From Cellulomonas fimi (GTDB lineage Bacteria > Actinomycetota > Actinomycetes > Actinomycetales > Cellulomonadaceae): DNA of 64,000 bases. The stretch's first letter is position 1; every line of letters starts with the position of its first letter. Under the pieces are notes generated by a model, which saw only the letters and a list, made by a program, of their open reading frames with translations, ran no database searches and was not told the origin of the DNA. Positions 1 through 8,215 of the stretch are shown here, in pieces. The translations under genes and the position numbers were made by a program. The DNA lies in the NCBI RefSeq assembly GCF_028527925.1, contig NZ_JAPESW010000011.1:1-64000 (forward strand), given 5' to 3'.

Positions 1-127
1 GTCAACCGGCCCGTGGTGGGCGTCGGGCCGCACGGGCGGCGCGAGATCACGTGGCCGACGACGTCGGTCGCGGTCGTCGATACGCCGCGCTCCGGCCGCC
101 GCGTCGTGCTGGTGCACGGCATCGAGC
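1..127 (+). repeat. 127-bp direct repeat of PAC2 gene segment (second copy at 488-614)
   Basis: Bases 1-127 match bases 488-614 in 126 of 127 positions; the one difference is T81 versus G568. The match stops abruptly after base 127 and begins exactly at the first base of the window. The length equals a k-mer size often used in short-read assembly, so an assembly-graph artefact must be considered beside a true duplication. Confidence 0.95.
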
Positions 128-288
128 TCGTCGAGGCGCACGGCGGCGTGTGGACGCACGAGGACGGCGCCGCGATGGTCGGCAACCCCATGTCGGTCGC
201 CGTCGTCGCGCTGCAGGCGCGGGGGGTCGACCTGTCCGCGGAGGAGATCGCGAGGCGCGCCCGGCCGCGCGTCCCGTCGGGGCGGTGA
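1..288 (+). CDS. Partial chimeric ORF: PAC2 segment fused to an unrelated tail
   Basis: The reading frame is open from the first base, so any start lies outside the window. The first 42 codons (VNRPVVGVGPHG...VHGIE) are the same as an internal segment of the PAC2 protein encoded at 314-1171, with a single base change at position 81 (Glu to Asp). From base 128 the sequence leaves the PAC2 gene and continues in the same frame for about 53 residues (LVEAHGGVWTHEDGAAMVG... to PRVPSGR) before the stop at 286-288. I do not recognise that tail. It has normal codon usage for this genome and looks like the C-terminus of a real protein. Either a segment duplication replaced the front of another gene, or the start of the window is an assembly artefact that joins a PAC2-derived sequence to the true upstream gene. 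Confidence 0.4.
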   Translation, partial: VNRPVVGVGPHGRREITWPTTSVAVVDTPRSGRRVVLVHGIELVEAHGGVWTHEDGAAMVGNPMSVAVVALQARGVDLSAEEIARRARPRVPSGR

Positions 289-313
289 GGACGAGCCGTC
301 CTACGCTGGGCAG

Positions 314-1171
314 ATGAGTGAGCACGCACCCGCGGACCTCCCGGACGACGAGCCGGTCATGCTCGCCGCGTTCGAGGGCTGGAACGACGCGGGCTCGGCG
401 GCCACCCACGCGCTGCAGCACCTGCACGAGGCGTGGGGCGCGGAGCAGGTCGACGAGCTCGACCCCGAGGAGTACCACGACTTCCAGGTCAACCGGCCCG
501 TGGTGGGCGTCGGGCCGCACGGGCGGCGCGAGATCACGTGGCCGACGACGTCGGTCGCGGTCGTCGAGACGCCGCGCTCCGGCCGCCGCGTCGTGCTGGT
601 GCACGGCATCGAGCCGTCGATGCGCTGGCGGCGGTACTGCGCGGAGCTCCTCGACATCGCGGCCGGGCTCGGGGTGCGGACGGTCGTGACCGTCGGGGCG
701 CTGCTCGCGGACGTGCCGCACACGCGGCCCATCCCCGTGAACGCGACGAGCGAGGACGCGGACCTGCGCGACGCCGTGGGCCTCGAGCCGAACACGTACG
801 AGGGTCCGACGGGCATCGTGGGCGTGCTGCAGCACGAGGCCGCGGCCCGCGGGATGCAGGCGCTGTCCCTGTGGGCGGCGGTCCCCCACTACGTCGCGCA
901 CCCGCCGTCGCCCAAGGCGACGCTCGCGATCCTGCACCGCGTGGAGCAGCTCCTCGGCGAGCCCGTGCCGCTGGGCGAGCTGCCCGACGACGCGGCCGCC
1001 TGGCAGGACGGGGTCGACGAGCTCGCGGGCGAGGACAACGAGATCGGCGAGTACGTCCGTCAGCTCGAGGAGGCCAAGGACACGGCCGACCTGCCCGAGG
1101 CGAGCGGCGAGGCGATCGCGCGCGAGTTCGAGCGCTACCTGCGCCGGCGGGACAAGGGCACGGGCGGCTGA
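314..1171 (+). CDS. PAC2 family protein
   Basis: A 285-residue protein of the PAC2 (proteasome assembly chaperone 2-like) family, which in actinobacteria is commonly found beside mshC. The N-terminal part shows the family signature (DEPVMLAAFEGWNDAG, about residues 11-26), followed by the VVLVHGIEPSMRWRRY segment near residues 95-110 and a helical, acidic C-terminus. The cellular role of bacterial PAC2 proteins is not settled; homology to eukaryotic and archaeal assembly chaperones is the only functional hint, and no proteasome genes lie in this window. The ATG at 314 is preceded by only a weak purine tract. The gene is convergent with mshC, and a 10-bp stem hairpin begins just after its stop codon. 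Bases 488-614 are repeated at the start of the window. Confidence 0.85.
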   Translation: MSEHAPADLPDDEPVMLAAFEGWNDAGSAATHALQHLHEAWGAEQVDELDPEEYHDFQVNRPVVGVGPHGRREITWPTTSVAVVETPRSGRRVVLVHGIEPSMRWRRYCAELLDIAAGLGVRTVVTVGALLADVPHTRPIPVNATSEDADLRDAVGLEPNTYEGPTGIVGVLQHEAAARGMQALSLWAAVPHYVAHPPSPKATLAILHRVEQLLGEPVPLGELPDDAAAWQDGVDELAGEDNEIGEYVRQLEEAKDTADLPEASGEAIAREFERYLRRRDKGTGG

Positions 1172-1172
1172 C

Positions 1173-1201
1173 CGCCGGCACGGGCGGACGACGTGCCGGC
1201 G
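1173..1201. terminator. Hairpin between convergent PAC2 gene and mshC
   Basis: Two perfectly complementary 10-base arms (CGCCGGCACG at 1173-1182 and CGTGCCGGCG at 1192-1201) with a 9-base loop start two bases after the PAC2 stop codon. There is no T run, which is usual for high-GC actinobacterial terminators. Confidence 0.5.
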
Positions 1202-1257
1202 TCAACCTCGGCTGAGCCGTCGGGGCGACCGCCCAAGCGGACGCTGCGGACCGAGGG

Positions 1258-2514
1258 TCAGAGCCGGACGCCGAGCAGCGCGTCGACCGCGCGGGCGACG
1301 AGCCCCGGGGCACCCTCGACGGGCTCGTGGTCGCCGTGCAGCGCCGTCTTGACCCACGCGTCCACGACCGCGAGCGCCTGCGGGGTGTCGAGGTCGTCCG
1401 CGACGGCGGCCCGCAGGCCGGCGATCGTCGACGCCGCGTCGGGGCCGCCGTTGCCGGACAGGGCCCGCCGCCACCGCGCGAGCCGCTCCTGCGCCTCGAC
1501 GAGGCCCGCGTCGGTCCAGTCCCAGTCGTCGGAGTACCGGTGCGCGAGGATCGCGAGCCGCACGGCCATCGGGTCGACGCCCGCGGCGCGCAGCGCGGAC
1601 ACGAGCACGAGGTTGCCGCGCGACTTGCTCATCTTCTCGCCGTCGAGCCCGACCATGCCGGTGTGCACGTGCACGCGCGCGCCGTGGCCCGCGTCGAGCA
1701 GGCGCGCGTGCGAGGTGCTCATCTCGTGGTGCGGGAACCGCAGGTCGGAGCCGCCGCCCTCGACGTCGAACGGCAGGCCGAGCGAGTCGCGCGCGATCAC
1801 GGCGCACTCGATGTGCCAACCGGGTCGCCCGCGCCCGAGGGTGCCGCCGTCCCACGCGGGTTCGCCCGCCCGCTCGCGGCGCCACAGCAGCGGGTCGAGC
1901 GGGTGGCGCTTGCCCGCGCGCTCGGGGTCGCCGCCGCGCTCGGCGGACAGCGCGAGCATCTCGTCGAGCCCGAGGGACGCGACGGTGCCGAAGGAGCCGT
2001 CGACGGAGAGGTCGGCGTAGACGTCGCCCGGGCCGTCGTCGACCGCGTCGGGCGTGGGGACGGTGTAGGCGGCGCCGCGCTCGACGAGGGCGACGACCGC
2101 GTCGACGACCGCCGGGATCGACTCGACGACGCCCGTCCAGGCGTCAGGCGGGACGACGCCGAGCGCCGTCATGTCCTCCGCGTAGAGGGCGATCTGGTCG
2201 TCGGCGAGCTCGCGCCAGTGGACGTCCGTCGCGGTCGCGCGCTCGAGCAGCGGGTCGTCGACGTCGGTGACGTTCGACGCGTACCGCACGTCCTGCCCCG
2301 CGTCGCGCCACGCGCGGCCGAGCACGTCAAACGCGACGTAGGTCGCGGCGTGGCCGAGGTGGGTCGCGTCGTACGGGGTGATGCCGCACACGTAGAGGGT
2401 CGCGGTGGGGCCGGGCGCGGCGACGACGCGCTCGCCGGTCGACGAGTCGCGGACGACGACGGGCCCGCCCCGTCCGGGGAGCCGAGGGATCTGCGGGGCC
2501 GGCCAGGTGAGCAC
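1258..2514 (-). CDS. mshC: Cysteine:GlcN-inositol ligase, mycothiol biosynthesis
   Basis: MshC joins L-cysteine to 1D-myo-inositol 2-amino-2-deoxy-alpha-D-glucopyranoside with ATP, the third enzymatic step of mycothiol synthesis, in the cytoplasm. The protein is a class I aminoacyl-tRNA-synthetase-like enzyme related to cysteinyl-tRNA synthetase. It shows the YVCGITPYD zinc-ligand segment (Cys about residue 43), the HIGH-like THLGH motif (51-55) and EKMSKSRGN (KMSKS at 294-298). The specificity region HHEMSTSHA is also visible. Starting at the GTG at 2514 gives 418 residues and places the typical LTWPAP...LPGRGG family N-terminus directly after the start; the frame stays open to 2562, which would add 16 non-conserved residues. 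It diverges from the CorA-type gene. Length and motifs are normal for the family. Confidence 0.93.
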   Translation of the reverse strand: MLTWPAPQIPRLPGRGGPVVVRDSSTGERVVAAPGPTATLYVCGITPYDATHLGHAATYVAFDVLGRAWRDAGQDVRYASNVTDVDDPLLERATATDVHWRELADDQIALYAEDMTALGVVPPDAWTGVVESIPAVVDAVVALVERGAAYTVPTPDAVDDGPGDVYADLSVDGSFGTVASLGLDEMLALSAERGGDPERAGKRHPLDPLLWRRERAGEPAWDGGTLGRGRPGWHIECAVIARDSLGLPFDVEGGGSDLRFPHHEMSTSHARLLDAGHGARVHVHTGMVGLDGEKMSKSRGNLVLVSALRAAGVDPMAVRLAILAHRYSDDWDWTDAGLVEAQERLARWRRALSGNGGPDAASTIAGLRAAVADDLDTPQALAVVDAWVKTALHGDHEPVEGAPGLVARAVDALLGVRL

Positions 2515-2571
2515 GGGCGGCAGCCTAACCGTCGGGACGCACGCGACCGGGCGGGGGACCACAATGCAGCC

Positions 2572-3582
2572 GTGGACGACCTCGCCGGTACGGCTCCCGG
2601 CACGACCCCCGCCGACGCCTCACCGACCGCCCGCGCAGCCGACGTCCGCGCGCTCGACCGGGGCGCCACGTGGGTGCTGGTGCACGACCCGGCGGACCTC
2701 GCGACGGCCGCCGAGCAGCACGGCGTCGGGGACGACGCGGTCGCGGTCATGCGGCTCAAGGGGCTCGGGAGCCGCCCGCCCCAGCCGGACCGTCCGGTGC
2801 GTGCGCGCATCGACCGGACGGCGGACGGGACGCTGCTCGTGACGGCACCGACGCTGTCGTTCGACCCGGGCACGCGGCAGGTCAGCACGGGCTCGCTCCT
2901 GCTGGTGGTCGCCGAGCACGTGGTGCTCACGGCGGAGACCGGCACCGCCGACGTCGTCGGCCGGACCGCGGCACGGCTCGGCGCGGGACCACGCCCGCTC
3001 GACGAGGGGGTGCGGCAGGTCCTCGCCGGTGCGCTGCTCACGCTCGTCGCGACCGCCGGTGACGTCGAGGTCGAGCTGGGCGACGCGGTCGTCGCGACCG
3101 AGTCGGTCGTGTTCGCGGCCGCGCCGACGGGCGACCCGGTGCAGCGCATCTACGACCTCAAGCGCGAGATCGCGGAGGCACGGCGGGCGCTCGGCCCGGT
3201 GACGTCGGTCCTGGCGGAGCTCGTCGCGGACGCGGCCGACGAGGCGGCCGGCGCCGGGGGGCGGACGCAGCGGTGGCTGCGTCGCGTCCAGACCACGGCG
3301 GACCGCGTGGACGAGCACCTGGACGCGCACGACCGGCTGCTGGGCGACATGCTCTCGGCGCACCTGTCGCGCGTGTCGGTCCGGCAGAACGAGGACATGC
3401 GCAAGATCTCGGCCTGGGCGGCCATCGCGGCCGTGCCCACGCTGGTCGCGGGGATCTACGGCATGAACTTCCGGTACATGCCCGAGCTCACGTGGACGTA
3501 CGGCTACCCGGCGGTCCTGGTCGGCATGGGCGTCGTGTGCTGGGTGCTGCACCGCGCCTTCCGCCGGTCCGGGTGGCTGTGA
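2572..3582 (+). CDS. CorA-family divalent cation transporter
   Basis: A 336-residue CorA/Mg2+ transporter-like protein. The long N-terminal cytoplasmic domain (about residues 1-270) is followed by two closely spaced C-terminal membrane helices. The first helix (AAIAAVPTLVAGIYGMNF) ends in the CorA signature GMN at about residues 302-304, and the second is AVLVGMGVVCWVLHRAF. A helical stretch before them contains the RQNEDMRKISAWAAI segment typical of the pore-lining helix. The family moves Mg2+, Co2+ or Ni2+ as a pentamer in the membrane; the real substrate cannot be read from sequence. The start was set at the GTG at 2572 because the open frame further upstream overlaps mshC on the other strand and has no family similarity. 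The gene ends three bases before the end of convergent uppP. Confidence 0.85.
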   Translation: MDDLAGTAPGTTPADASPTARAADVRALDRGATWVLVHDPADLATAAEQHGVGDDAVAVMRLKGLGSRPPQPDRPVRARIDRTADGTLLVTAPTLSFDPGTRQVSTGSLLLVVAEHVVLTAETGTADVVGRTAARLGAGPRPLDEGVRQVLAGALLTLVATAGDVEVELGDAVVATESVVFAAAPTGDPVQRIYDLKREIAEARRALGPVTSVLAELVADAADEAAGAGGRTQRWLRRVQTTADRVDEHLDAHDRLLGDMLSAHLSRVSVRQNEDMRKISAWAAIAAVPTLVAGIYGMNFRYMPELTWTYGYPAVLVGMGVVCWVLHRAFRRSGWL

Positions 3583-3585
3583 GCG

Positions 3586-4473
3586 TCAGGGCGTCGCGGC
3601 GGGCATCGGGTCGAGCACGCCCGTGAGCAGCAGCAGCACGACGAGCGCGGCCAGGCCGAGGCGGTAGACGACGAACGGCGTGTAGCTGAACGTCGAGACG
3701 ATCTTGAGGAACACGATGATGACGAGGTACCCGACGACGAACGCGACGAGCGTCGCGAGCAGCGTGGCCCCGAAGCCCGCGGTGCCGGGCGACGCGTCCC
3801 CCGCGAGCGCCTTGGCGAGCTGGTAGAGGCCCGAGCCGAACACCGCCGGGATGGCGAGCAGGAACGAGTACCGCGCGGCGGCCTCGCGCGTGTAGCCCAT
3901 GAGGAGCCCGCCCGTGATGGTGCCGCCCGAGCGGGAGACGCCGGGCACGAGCGCGAGGGCCTGCCACAGGCCGAACTTGAGCGCGTCGCGTGGCGTGAGC
4001 TCCTCGAGCGTGCGCCGGTGCGCGCCGCGCCGGTCCGCCCACCCGAGGACGAGCGCGAACCCGGCGAGGGTCAGGACGATGAGCCACAGGTTGCGGAACG
4101 CGTGCTCGATCGAGTCCTGGAACAGCAGGCCGAGGACCACGATGGGGACCGAGCCGAGCGCGATGAACCACGCCATGAGCGCGTCGTGGTCCGACGGCTC
4201 CCCCGCGGGCATGCCCAGGCGGGCGCGCAGGTCGGTGCCGCGGTCGCCGCGCACGTGCCGCCACCAGGAGGTGCAGATCCGCGCGATGTCGCGGCGGAAG
4301 TAGAGCAGCACGGCCGACTCGGTGCCGAGCTGCGTGATCGCGGTGAAGGTGGCGCCCGGGTCGCCGCTGCCGAGCAGGTCGCCGACGATCCGCAGGTGCG
4401 CGCTCGACGACACCGGCAGGAACTCCGTCAGACCCTGGACCAGCCCCAGGAAGATCGCCTCACCTGCACCCAT
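3586..4473 (-). CDS. uppP: Undecaprenyl-diphosphatase
   Basis: UppP (BacA) dephosphorylates undecaprenyl pyrophosphate to recycle the lipid carrier of peptidoglycan synthesis. It is an integral membrane enzyme. The N-terminal signature [18 protein letters not shown] contains the conserved Glu and Ser residues of the active site, and the second signature [10 protein letters not shown] lies near residue 180. About seven to eight hydrophobic helices are visible across 295 residues, the family's usual size. The ATG at 4473 puts the conserved [10 protein letters not shown] at the N-terminus; a TTG seven codons upstream (4494) is less likely. Only three bases separate the stop from that of convergent CorA, so there is no room for a dedicated terminator. 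Confidence 0.93.
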   Translation of the reverse strand: MGAGEAIFLGLVQGLTEFLPVSSSAHLRIVGDLLGSGDPGATFTAITQLGTESAVLLYFRRDIARICTSWWRHVRGDRGTDLRARLGMPAGEPSDHDALMAWFIALGSVPIVVLGLLFQDSIEHAFRNLWLIVLTLAGFALVLGWADRRGAHRRTLEELTPRDALKFGLWQALALVPGVSRSGGTITGGLLMGYTREAAARYSFLLAIPAVFGSGLYQLAKALAGDASPGTAGFGATLLATLVAFVVGYLVIIVFLKIVSTFSYTPFVVYRLGLAALVVLLLLTGVLDPMPAATP

Positions 4474-4550
4474 CGCGTCAGCCACGAGGCGCAACGATAG
4501 CCGCGGAGCCTCCCCCGACGGGCACGTGCGCGACGTTAGGGTGGCGCACC

Positions 4551-5513
4551 ATGGAACAGCTCCACCTCGGTCGCACGGGTCTGCGGGTGTCCCGGCTCGG
4601 CCTCGGGACCATGACGTGGAGCCGCGACACCGACGAGCACGAGGCGTCGGAGCAGCTGCGCGACTTCGTCGACGCGGGCGGCACGCTGCTCGACACGTCG
4701 GCGTCGTACGCGGACGGCGGCGCGGAGGAGCTCATCGGCAGCCTGCTGGGCGACGTGGTGCCGCGCGACGAGGTGGTCCTGTGCACCAAGGCGGGCGTGC
4801 GCCGCACGTCGGCCGGCGGCGTGGTCGACGCGTCGCGCGGCGGACTGCTGGACTCCCTCGACGCGTCCCTGCGTCGCCTGCGCACCGACCACGTGGACCT
4901 CTGGCTCGTGCAGACGCCCGACCCGCGGACCCCGCTCGACGAGACGGCGACGGCGCTGCGGCTCGCCGTGAGCAGCGGGCGCGCCCGGTACGTGGGCCTC
5001 GCGAACCACGCGGGCTGGCAGGTCGCCCGCGTCGCGTCGCTGCTCGAGCGCGATCCGGGGCTCGCGGCGGTCGAGGTCGAGTACTCGCTGCTGCAGCGGG
5101 GCGTCGAGCGGGAGGTCGTGCCCGCGGCCGCCGCGCTCGGGCTGGGCGTGCTCGCGTGGTCGCCGCTCGGGCGCGGCGTGCTGACCGGGAAGTACCGCCG
5201 CACGATCCCTGCCGACTCGCGCGCCGCGTCGCCGCACCTCGCGGGCTTCGTGGAGCCGTACCTGTCGCGCGAGGCGGCGTCCGTCGTCGAGGCCGTCGCG
5301 ACCGCCGCGTCGGGGCTCGAGCGGCTGCCGCTCGAGGTCGCGCTCGCGTGGCTGACCGGGCGGCCGGGGGTCAGCTCCGCGGTGGTCGGTGCCCGGACGG
5401 CGGCGCAGCTAAGGGCGTCGCTCGGCGCGCTCGACCTCGAGCTCCCCGAGGAGCTGCGACGCGCGCTCGACGAGGTCAGCTCGCCCGAGGTCGGCTACCC
5501 CGAGCGGTTCTGA
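4551..5513 (+). CDS. Aldo/keto reductase with Gln in the catalytic His position
   Basis: A 320-residue (alpha/beta)8 oxidoreductase expected to use NADPH. Family features: N-terminal hairpin [19 protein letters not shown], the [11 protein letters not shown] motif carrying catalytic Asp48 and Tyr53, and Lys80 in VLCTKAG. The fourth member of the AKR tetrad, normally His in a (L/V)H.PD context, reads LWLVQTPD here, so Gln121 replaces His (codon CAG). The cofactor region ([15 protein letters not shown], near residue 275) is intact. The substitution could shift substrate range or lower carbonyl reduction; the enzyme otherwise looks complete. The gene sits alone between divergent uppP and a convergent acidic protein. 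The substrate is unknown. Confidence 0.88.
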   Translation: MEQLHLGRTGLRVSRLGLGTMTWSRDTDEHEASEQLRDFVDAGGTLLDTSASYADGGAEELIGSLLGDVVPRDEVVLCTKAGVRRTSAGGVVDASRGGLLDSLDASLRRLRTDHVDLWLVQTPDPRTPLDETATALRLAVSSGRARYVGLANHAGWQVARVASLLERDPGLAAVEVEYSLLQRGVEREVVPAAAALGLGVLAWSPLGRGVLTGKYRRTIPADSRAASPHLAGFVEPYLSREAASVVEAVATAASGLERLPLEVALAWLTGRPGVSSAVVGARTAAQLRASLGALDLELPEELRRALDEVSSPEVGYPERF

Positions 5514-5567
5514 CGTCGCCGACCGCGAGATCCGCGTCGCGTCGTCCGGTCCCGCCGGCGCCGGTCG

Positions 5568-5879
5568 TCAGCGGGTGCCGAGACCCGTCGGCTCGTCCGC
5601 GAGGTCGTCCGCGTCGTCGTACTCGTCGTCCTCCTCGGCCGACCAGTCGTCGTCCTCCTCGTCGTCCTCGTCGTCCTCCTCCTCGGCGAGGTAGAACGGG
5701 GTGGCCTCGCCGTGGACCGTGCCGAGGGCGTCGTCGTAGACCTCGAAGGCGTCCGCCAGGACGTCGTACGCGTCGTCGACCGCCGGGTCGTCCTCGCCCT
5801 TGCGGGAGACGACGGCGTTGTAGTGGGCCTCGAGGGCTGCGATCAGGCGGTCCAGCGCGGCACGCGGGTCGACGGTCAT
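5568..5879 (-). CDS. Small acidic conserved protein
   Basis: A 103-residue protein. The first 60 residues form a helical domain (DPRAALDRLIAALEAHYNAVVSR). The last 40 are almost only Asp and Glu (EEEDDEDDEEDDDWSAEEDD). I do not recognise a named family, but a short helical protein with an acidic tail is often found beside DUF5703 and M20 peptidase genes in actinobacteria. The ATG at 5879 begins the conserved helical part; the frame runs open to 6017 but that region is Arg-rich and overlaps the divergent DUF5703 gene. No signal peptide or membrane segment is visible. The function is unknown. Confidence 0.7.
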   Translation of the reverse strand: MTVDPRAALDRLIAALEAHYNAVVSRKGEDDPAVDDAYDVLADAFEVYDDALGTVHGEATPFYLAEEEDDEDDEEDDDWSAEEDDEYDDADDLADEPTGLGTR

Positions 5880-5980
5880 GCGACGACCGTAGCGCCGCGC
5901 GGGGCACAATGGCACCGCGTAGGGTCTTTCGGCACGAGGTCGGACGAGGCGACGCACGAGCAGTCGGGACGGGGTGGCGG

Positions 5981-6229
5981 ATGGCAGTCGGGCGCACCGG
6001 GACGAAGCGTGACGCATGGGTCGCCCAGGGCGGCCAGTACGAGTACCGGGTCCTCACCCTTCCGCGCACGACCAGCCGCAACGACGCACGTCGGCTGCTC
6101 ACCGAGCAGGCCGAGTACGGCCGCTGGGAGCTCGCCCGCACGGTCCTGTACGCGGGCGGCGAGCGGCGTGTGTGGCTCCGCCGCAAGATCATCCGCGTGC
6201 GCAGCACCCTCACGGGGTTCGAGGACTGA
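5981..6229 (+). CDS. DUF5703 family protein
   Basis: An 82-residue basic protein with the pattern of the actinobacterial DUF5703 family: YEYRVLTLPR near residue 20, a central helix (RNDARRLLTEQAEYGRWELARTV) and a C-terminal WLRRKIIRVRSTL strand. The function of the family is not known. A purine-rich GGGGTGG precedes the ATG at 5981. The frame is open for far longer upstream, but only this segment is protein-like. It diverges from the acidic-protein gene and converges on the M20 peptidase gene, matching the usual actinobacterial gene order here. Confidence 0.8.
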   Translation: MAVGRTGTKRDAWVAQGGQYEYRVLTLPRTTSRNDARRLLTEQAEYGRWELARTVLYAGGERRVWLRRKIIRVRSTLTGFED

Positions 6230-6271
6230 GATCCGCCCGACCGCGCCGTGGCCGCTGCGCCCGGGAGGCGG

Positions 6272-7621
6272 TCAGCAGGTCCGCAGCAGCCGGTCGAGCA
6301 CGCGCGTGCCGAACCGCAGCGCGTCCACCGGGACCCGCTCGTCGACGCCGTGGAACATGCCCGAGAAGTCGAGGTCGACGGGCAGCCGCAGCGGCGCGAA
6401 CCCGTAGCCCGTGATGCCGAGACGGGACAGCGACTTGTTGTCCGTGCCGCCCGACAGCGTGTACGGCAGGACGGTCGCGCCCGGGTCCTCCGCGAGCAGC
6501 GCGTCGACCATCGCGTCGACGAGGTCACCCGAGAAGGGCACCTCGAGCGCGGTGTCGTGGTGGATCCGCTCGATCTGCACGTGCTCGCCCGCGAGCGCGG
6601 TGACGGTCTCGACGAACTCGTCCTCGAACCCCGGCAGGAAGCGGCCGTCGATCGTCGCCTCGGCGCGGCCGGGGATGACGTTCGCCTTGTAGCCGGCCTC
6701 GAGCTGGGTGGGGTTCGTGGTGTGCCGCAGCGTCGCGCCGACGAACCGCGACGCCGGCCCGAGCGCGGCGACGAGCCGGTCGACGCCCTCCGGGTCCTCG
6801 GGGTCGAACGGCAGGCCGGTGAGGTCGGCGACGCCCTCGAGCAGCGCACGCACCGTCGGCGTCGGCTGCAGGGGCCACGGGTGGCGACCGATCCGGGCGA
6901 CGGCCTCCGCGAGGTGCGTCACCGCGTTGTCGGTGTTGACCTGGCTGCCGTGGCCCGCGCGGCCGTCGGCGACGAGGCGCAGCCACGACAGGCCCTTCTC
7001 GGCGGTCTGCAGCAGGTACGCGCGCCGGCCGTCGACGTCGACCGAGAAGCCGCCGACCTCGGAGATCGCCTCGGTCGCGCCCGCGAACAGCTCGGGCCGG
7101 TGGTCGACCGCCCAGCGCGCGCCGTACGTGCCGCCCGCCTCCTCGTCGGCGAACATCGCGACGACGACGTCGCGCGCCGGGCGGCGGCCCTCACGGACCA
7201 TCTGCCGGACGACCGCGAGGATCATCGCGTCCATGTCCTTCATGTCGACGGCGCCACGTCCCCACACGAGCCCGTCGGCCTCGACCGCCTCGAAGGGGTC
7301 GACCGACCAGTCGGCGGCGCGCGCCGGCACGACGTCGAGGTGGCCGTGCAGGACCAGCGCCGGGCGCGAGGAGTCCTCGCCCTCGAGCCGGACGACGACG
7401 TTGGCGCGCCCGGGCGCGCTCTCGAACAGCTCGGGCTCCAGGCCGACCTCGGTCAGCAGCCCCATGACGTGCTCGGCCGCCGCGCGCTCCCCCGGGCCCG
7501 TGCGGTCTCCGTAGTTCGACGTGTCGAACCGGATGAGGTCGCGGCAGATCCCGACGACCTCGTCCTGGGCGTCCGGGACGGACGCGGGCGTGCGGGCGGG
7601 GTCGGAGGTCGTGTCGGGCAT
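6272..7621 (-). CDS. M20 family metallopeptidase
   Basis: A 449-residue M20/M25/M40 dipeptidase/deacylase-like hydrolase. Metal-site motifs are all present: HGHLDVVPA (residues 92-100, His92 and Asp96), GRGAVDMKD with the bridging Asp, the catalytic pair in FADEEAGGTYGA (about 155-166), Asp in the TDNKS stretch near the C-terminus, and a lid/dimerisation domain between (GHGSQVNTDNAVTHLAEAV). It should act in the cytoplasm, as no signal peptide is visible. Family members cleave dipeptides or N-acyl amino acids; the substrate cannot be inferred. The ATG at 7621 was chosen because the upstream extension is low-complexity and overlaps the VOC gene on the opposite strand. Confidence 0.9.
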   Translation of the reverse strand: MPDTTSDPARTPASVPDAQDEVVGICRDLIRFDTSNYGDRTGPGERAAAEHVMGLLTEVGLEPELFESAPGRANVVVRLEGEDSSRPALVLHGHLDVVPARAADWSVDPFEAVEADGLVWGRGAVDMKDMDAMILAVVRQMVREGRRPARDVVVAMFADEEAGGTYGARWAVDHRPELFAGATEAISEVGGFSVDVDGRRAYLLQTAEKGLSWLRLVADGRAGHGSQVNTDNAVTHLAEAVARIGRHPWPLQPTPTVRALLEGVADLTGLPFDPEDPEGVDRLVAALGPASRFVGATLRHTTNPTQLEAGYKANVIPGRAEATIDGRFLPGFEDEFVETVTALAGEHVQIERIHHDTALEVPFSGDLVDAMVDALLAEDPGATVLPYTLSGGTDNKSLSRLGITGYGFAPLRLPVDLDFSGMFHGVDERVPVDALRFGTRVLDRLLRTC

Positions 7622-7732
7622 ACGGCCACCGTACCTGGCCCGGTGGGACGCCGACCGGGGCCGGCCGCCCTGCCCACGGACCGGACACCGTGGGTCCTTG
7701 GCGTCGGCGGGGGCCGGTGGGACCGTGGTGGC

Positions 7733-8137
7733 GTGACCGACGACACCCCCACGACGCTGCACGCGTACCTCAGCTACGCCGACGCACCCGCGGCGATCGA
7801 CTGGCTCGTCGCGCTCGGGTTCGCGGTAACCACGCGGCAGGACGGCGAGGGCGGCGCCGTGCAGCACGCCGAGCTGCGCCTCGGCGACGCGGTCGTCATG
7901 GTCGCGAGCGACGACGCCGCCTACACCGTCGCCCCGCTCGTGGGCGTCTCGACCGGGGCAGGGGTCTACCTGTGCGCGGCCGACGTCGACGACCTGCACC
8001 GGCGGGCCGTCGCCGCGGGCGGCACGTCCGTGATCGCGCCCGAGGACACCGCGTGGGGCTCGCGGCGGGCGCGCGTGCTCGACGTCGGTGGGCGCGAGTG
8101 GTCGTTCGGGACGTACGCGCCCGGCCGCGCGTGGTGA
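7733..8137 (+). CDS. VOC family (glyoxalase/bleomycin-resistance fold) protein
   Basis: A 134-residue protein with the paired beta-alpha-beta-beta-beta modules of the vicinal oxygen chelate superfamily: HAYLSYADAPAAIDWLVALGF at the N-terminus, ELRLGDAVVMVA in the middle, and VYLCAADVDDLHRRAVAAG and VLDVGGREWSFGTY in the second half. It resembles the PhnB/YdcJ-like group often annotated as glyoxalase or extradiol dioxygenase, but catalytic metal ligands cannot be assigned with confidence. The GTG at 7733 gives the family-like N-terminus (TLHAYLSYAD). It is divergent from the M20 peptidase and convergent with the M3 peptidase; an 11-bp stem lies between the latter two. Confidence 0.8.
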   Translation: MTDDTPTTLHAYLSYADAPAAIDWLVALGFAVTTRQDGEGGAVQHAELRLGDAVVMVASDDAAYTVAPLVGVSTGAGVYLCAADVDDLHRRAVAAGGTSVIAPEDTAWGSRRARVLDVGGREWSFGTYAPGRAW

Positions 8138-8173
8138 GACCGGCGGCCGATCGACCGCGAGCGTGACGCAGAC

Positions 8174-8213
8174 CCGTCGACGCACGTGCGCGTCGGCGGG
8201 CCTGCGTCGACGG
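8174..8213. terminator. Bidirectional hairpin between VOC and M3 peptidase genes
   Basis: The arms CCGTCGACGCA (8174-8184) and TGCGTCGACGG (8203-8213) are perfectly complementary over 11 bases with an 18-base loop, and lie in the 78-bp gap between two convergent genes. Confidence 0.5.
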
Positions 8214-8215
8214 CG

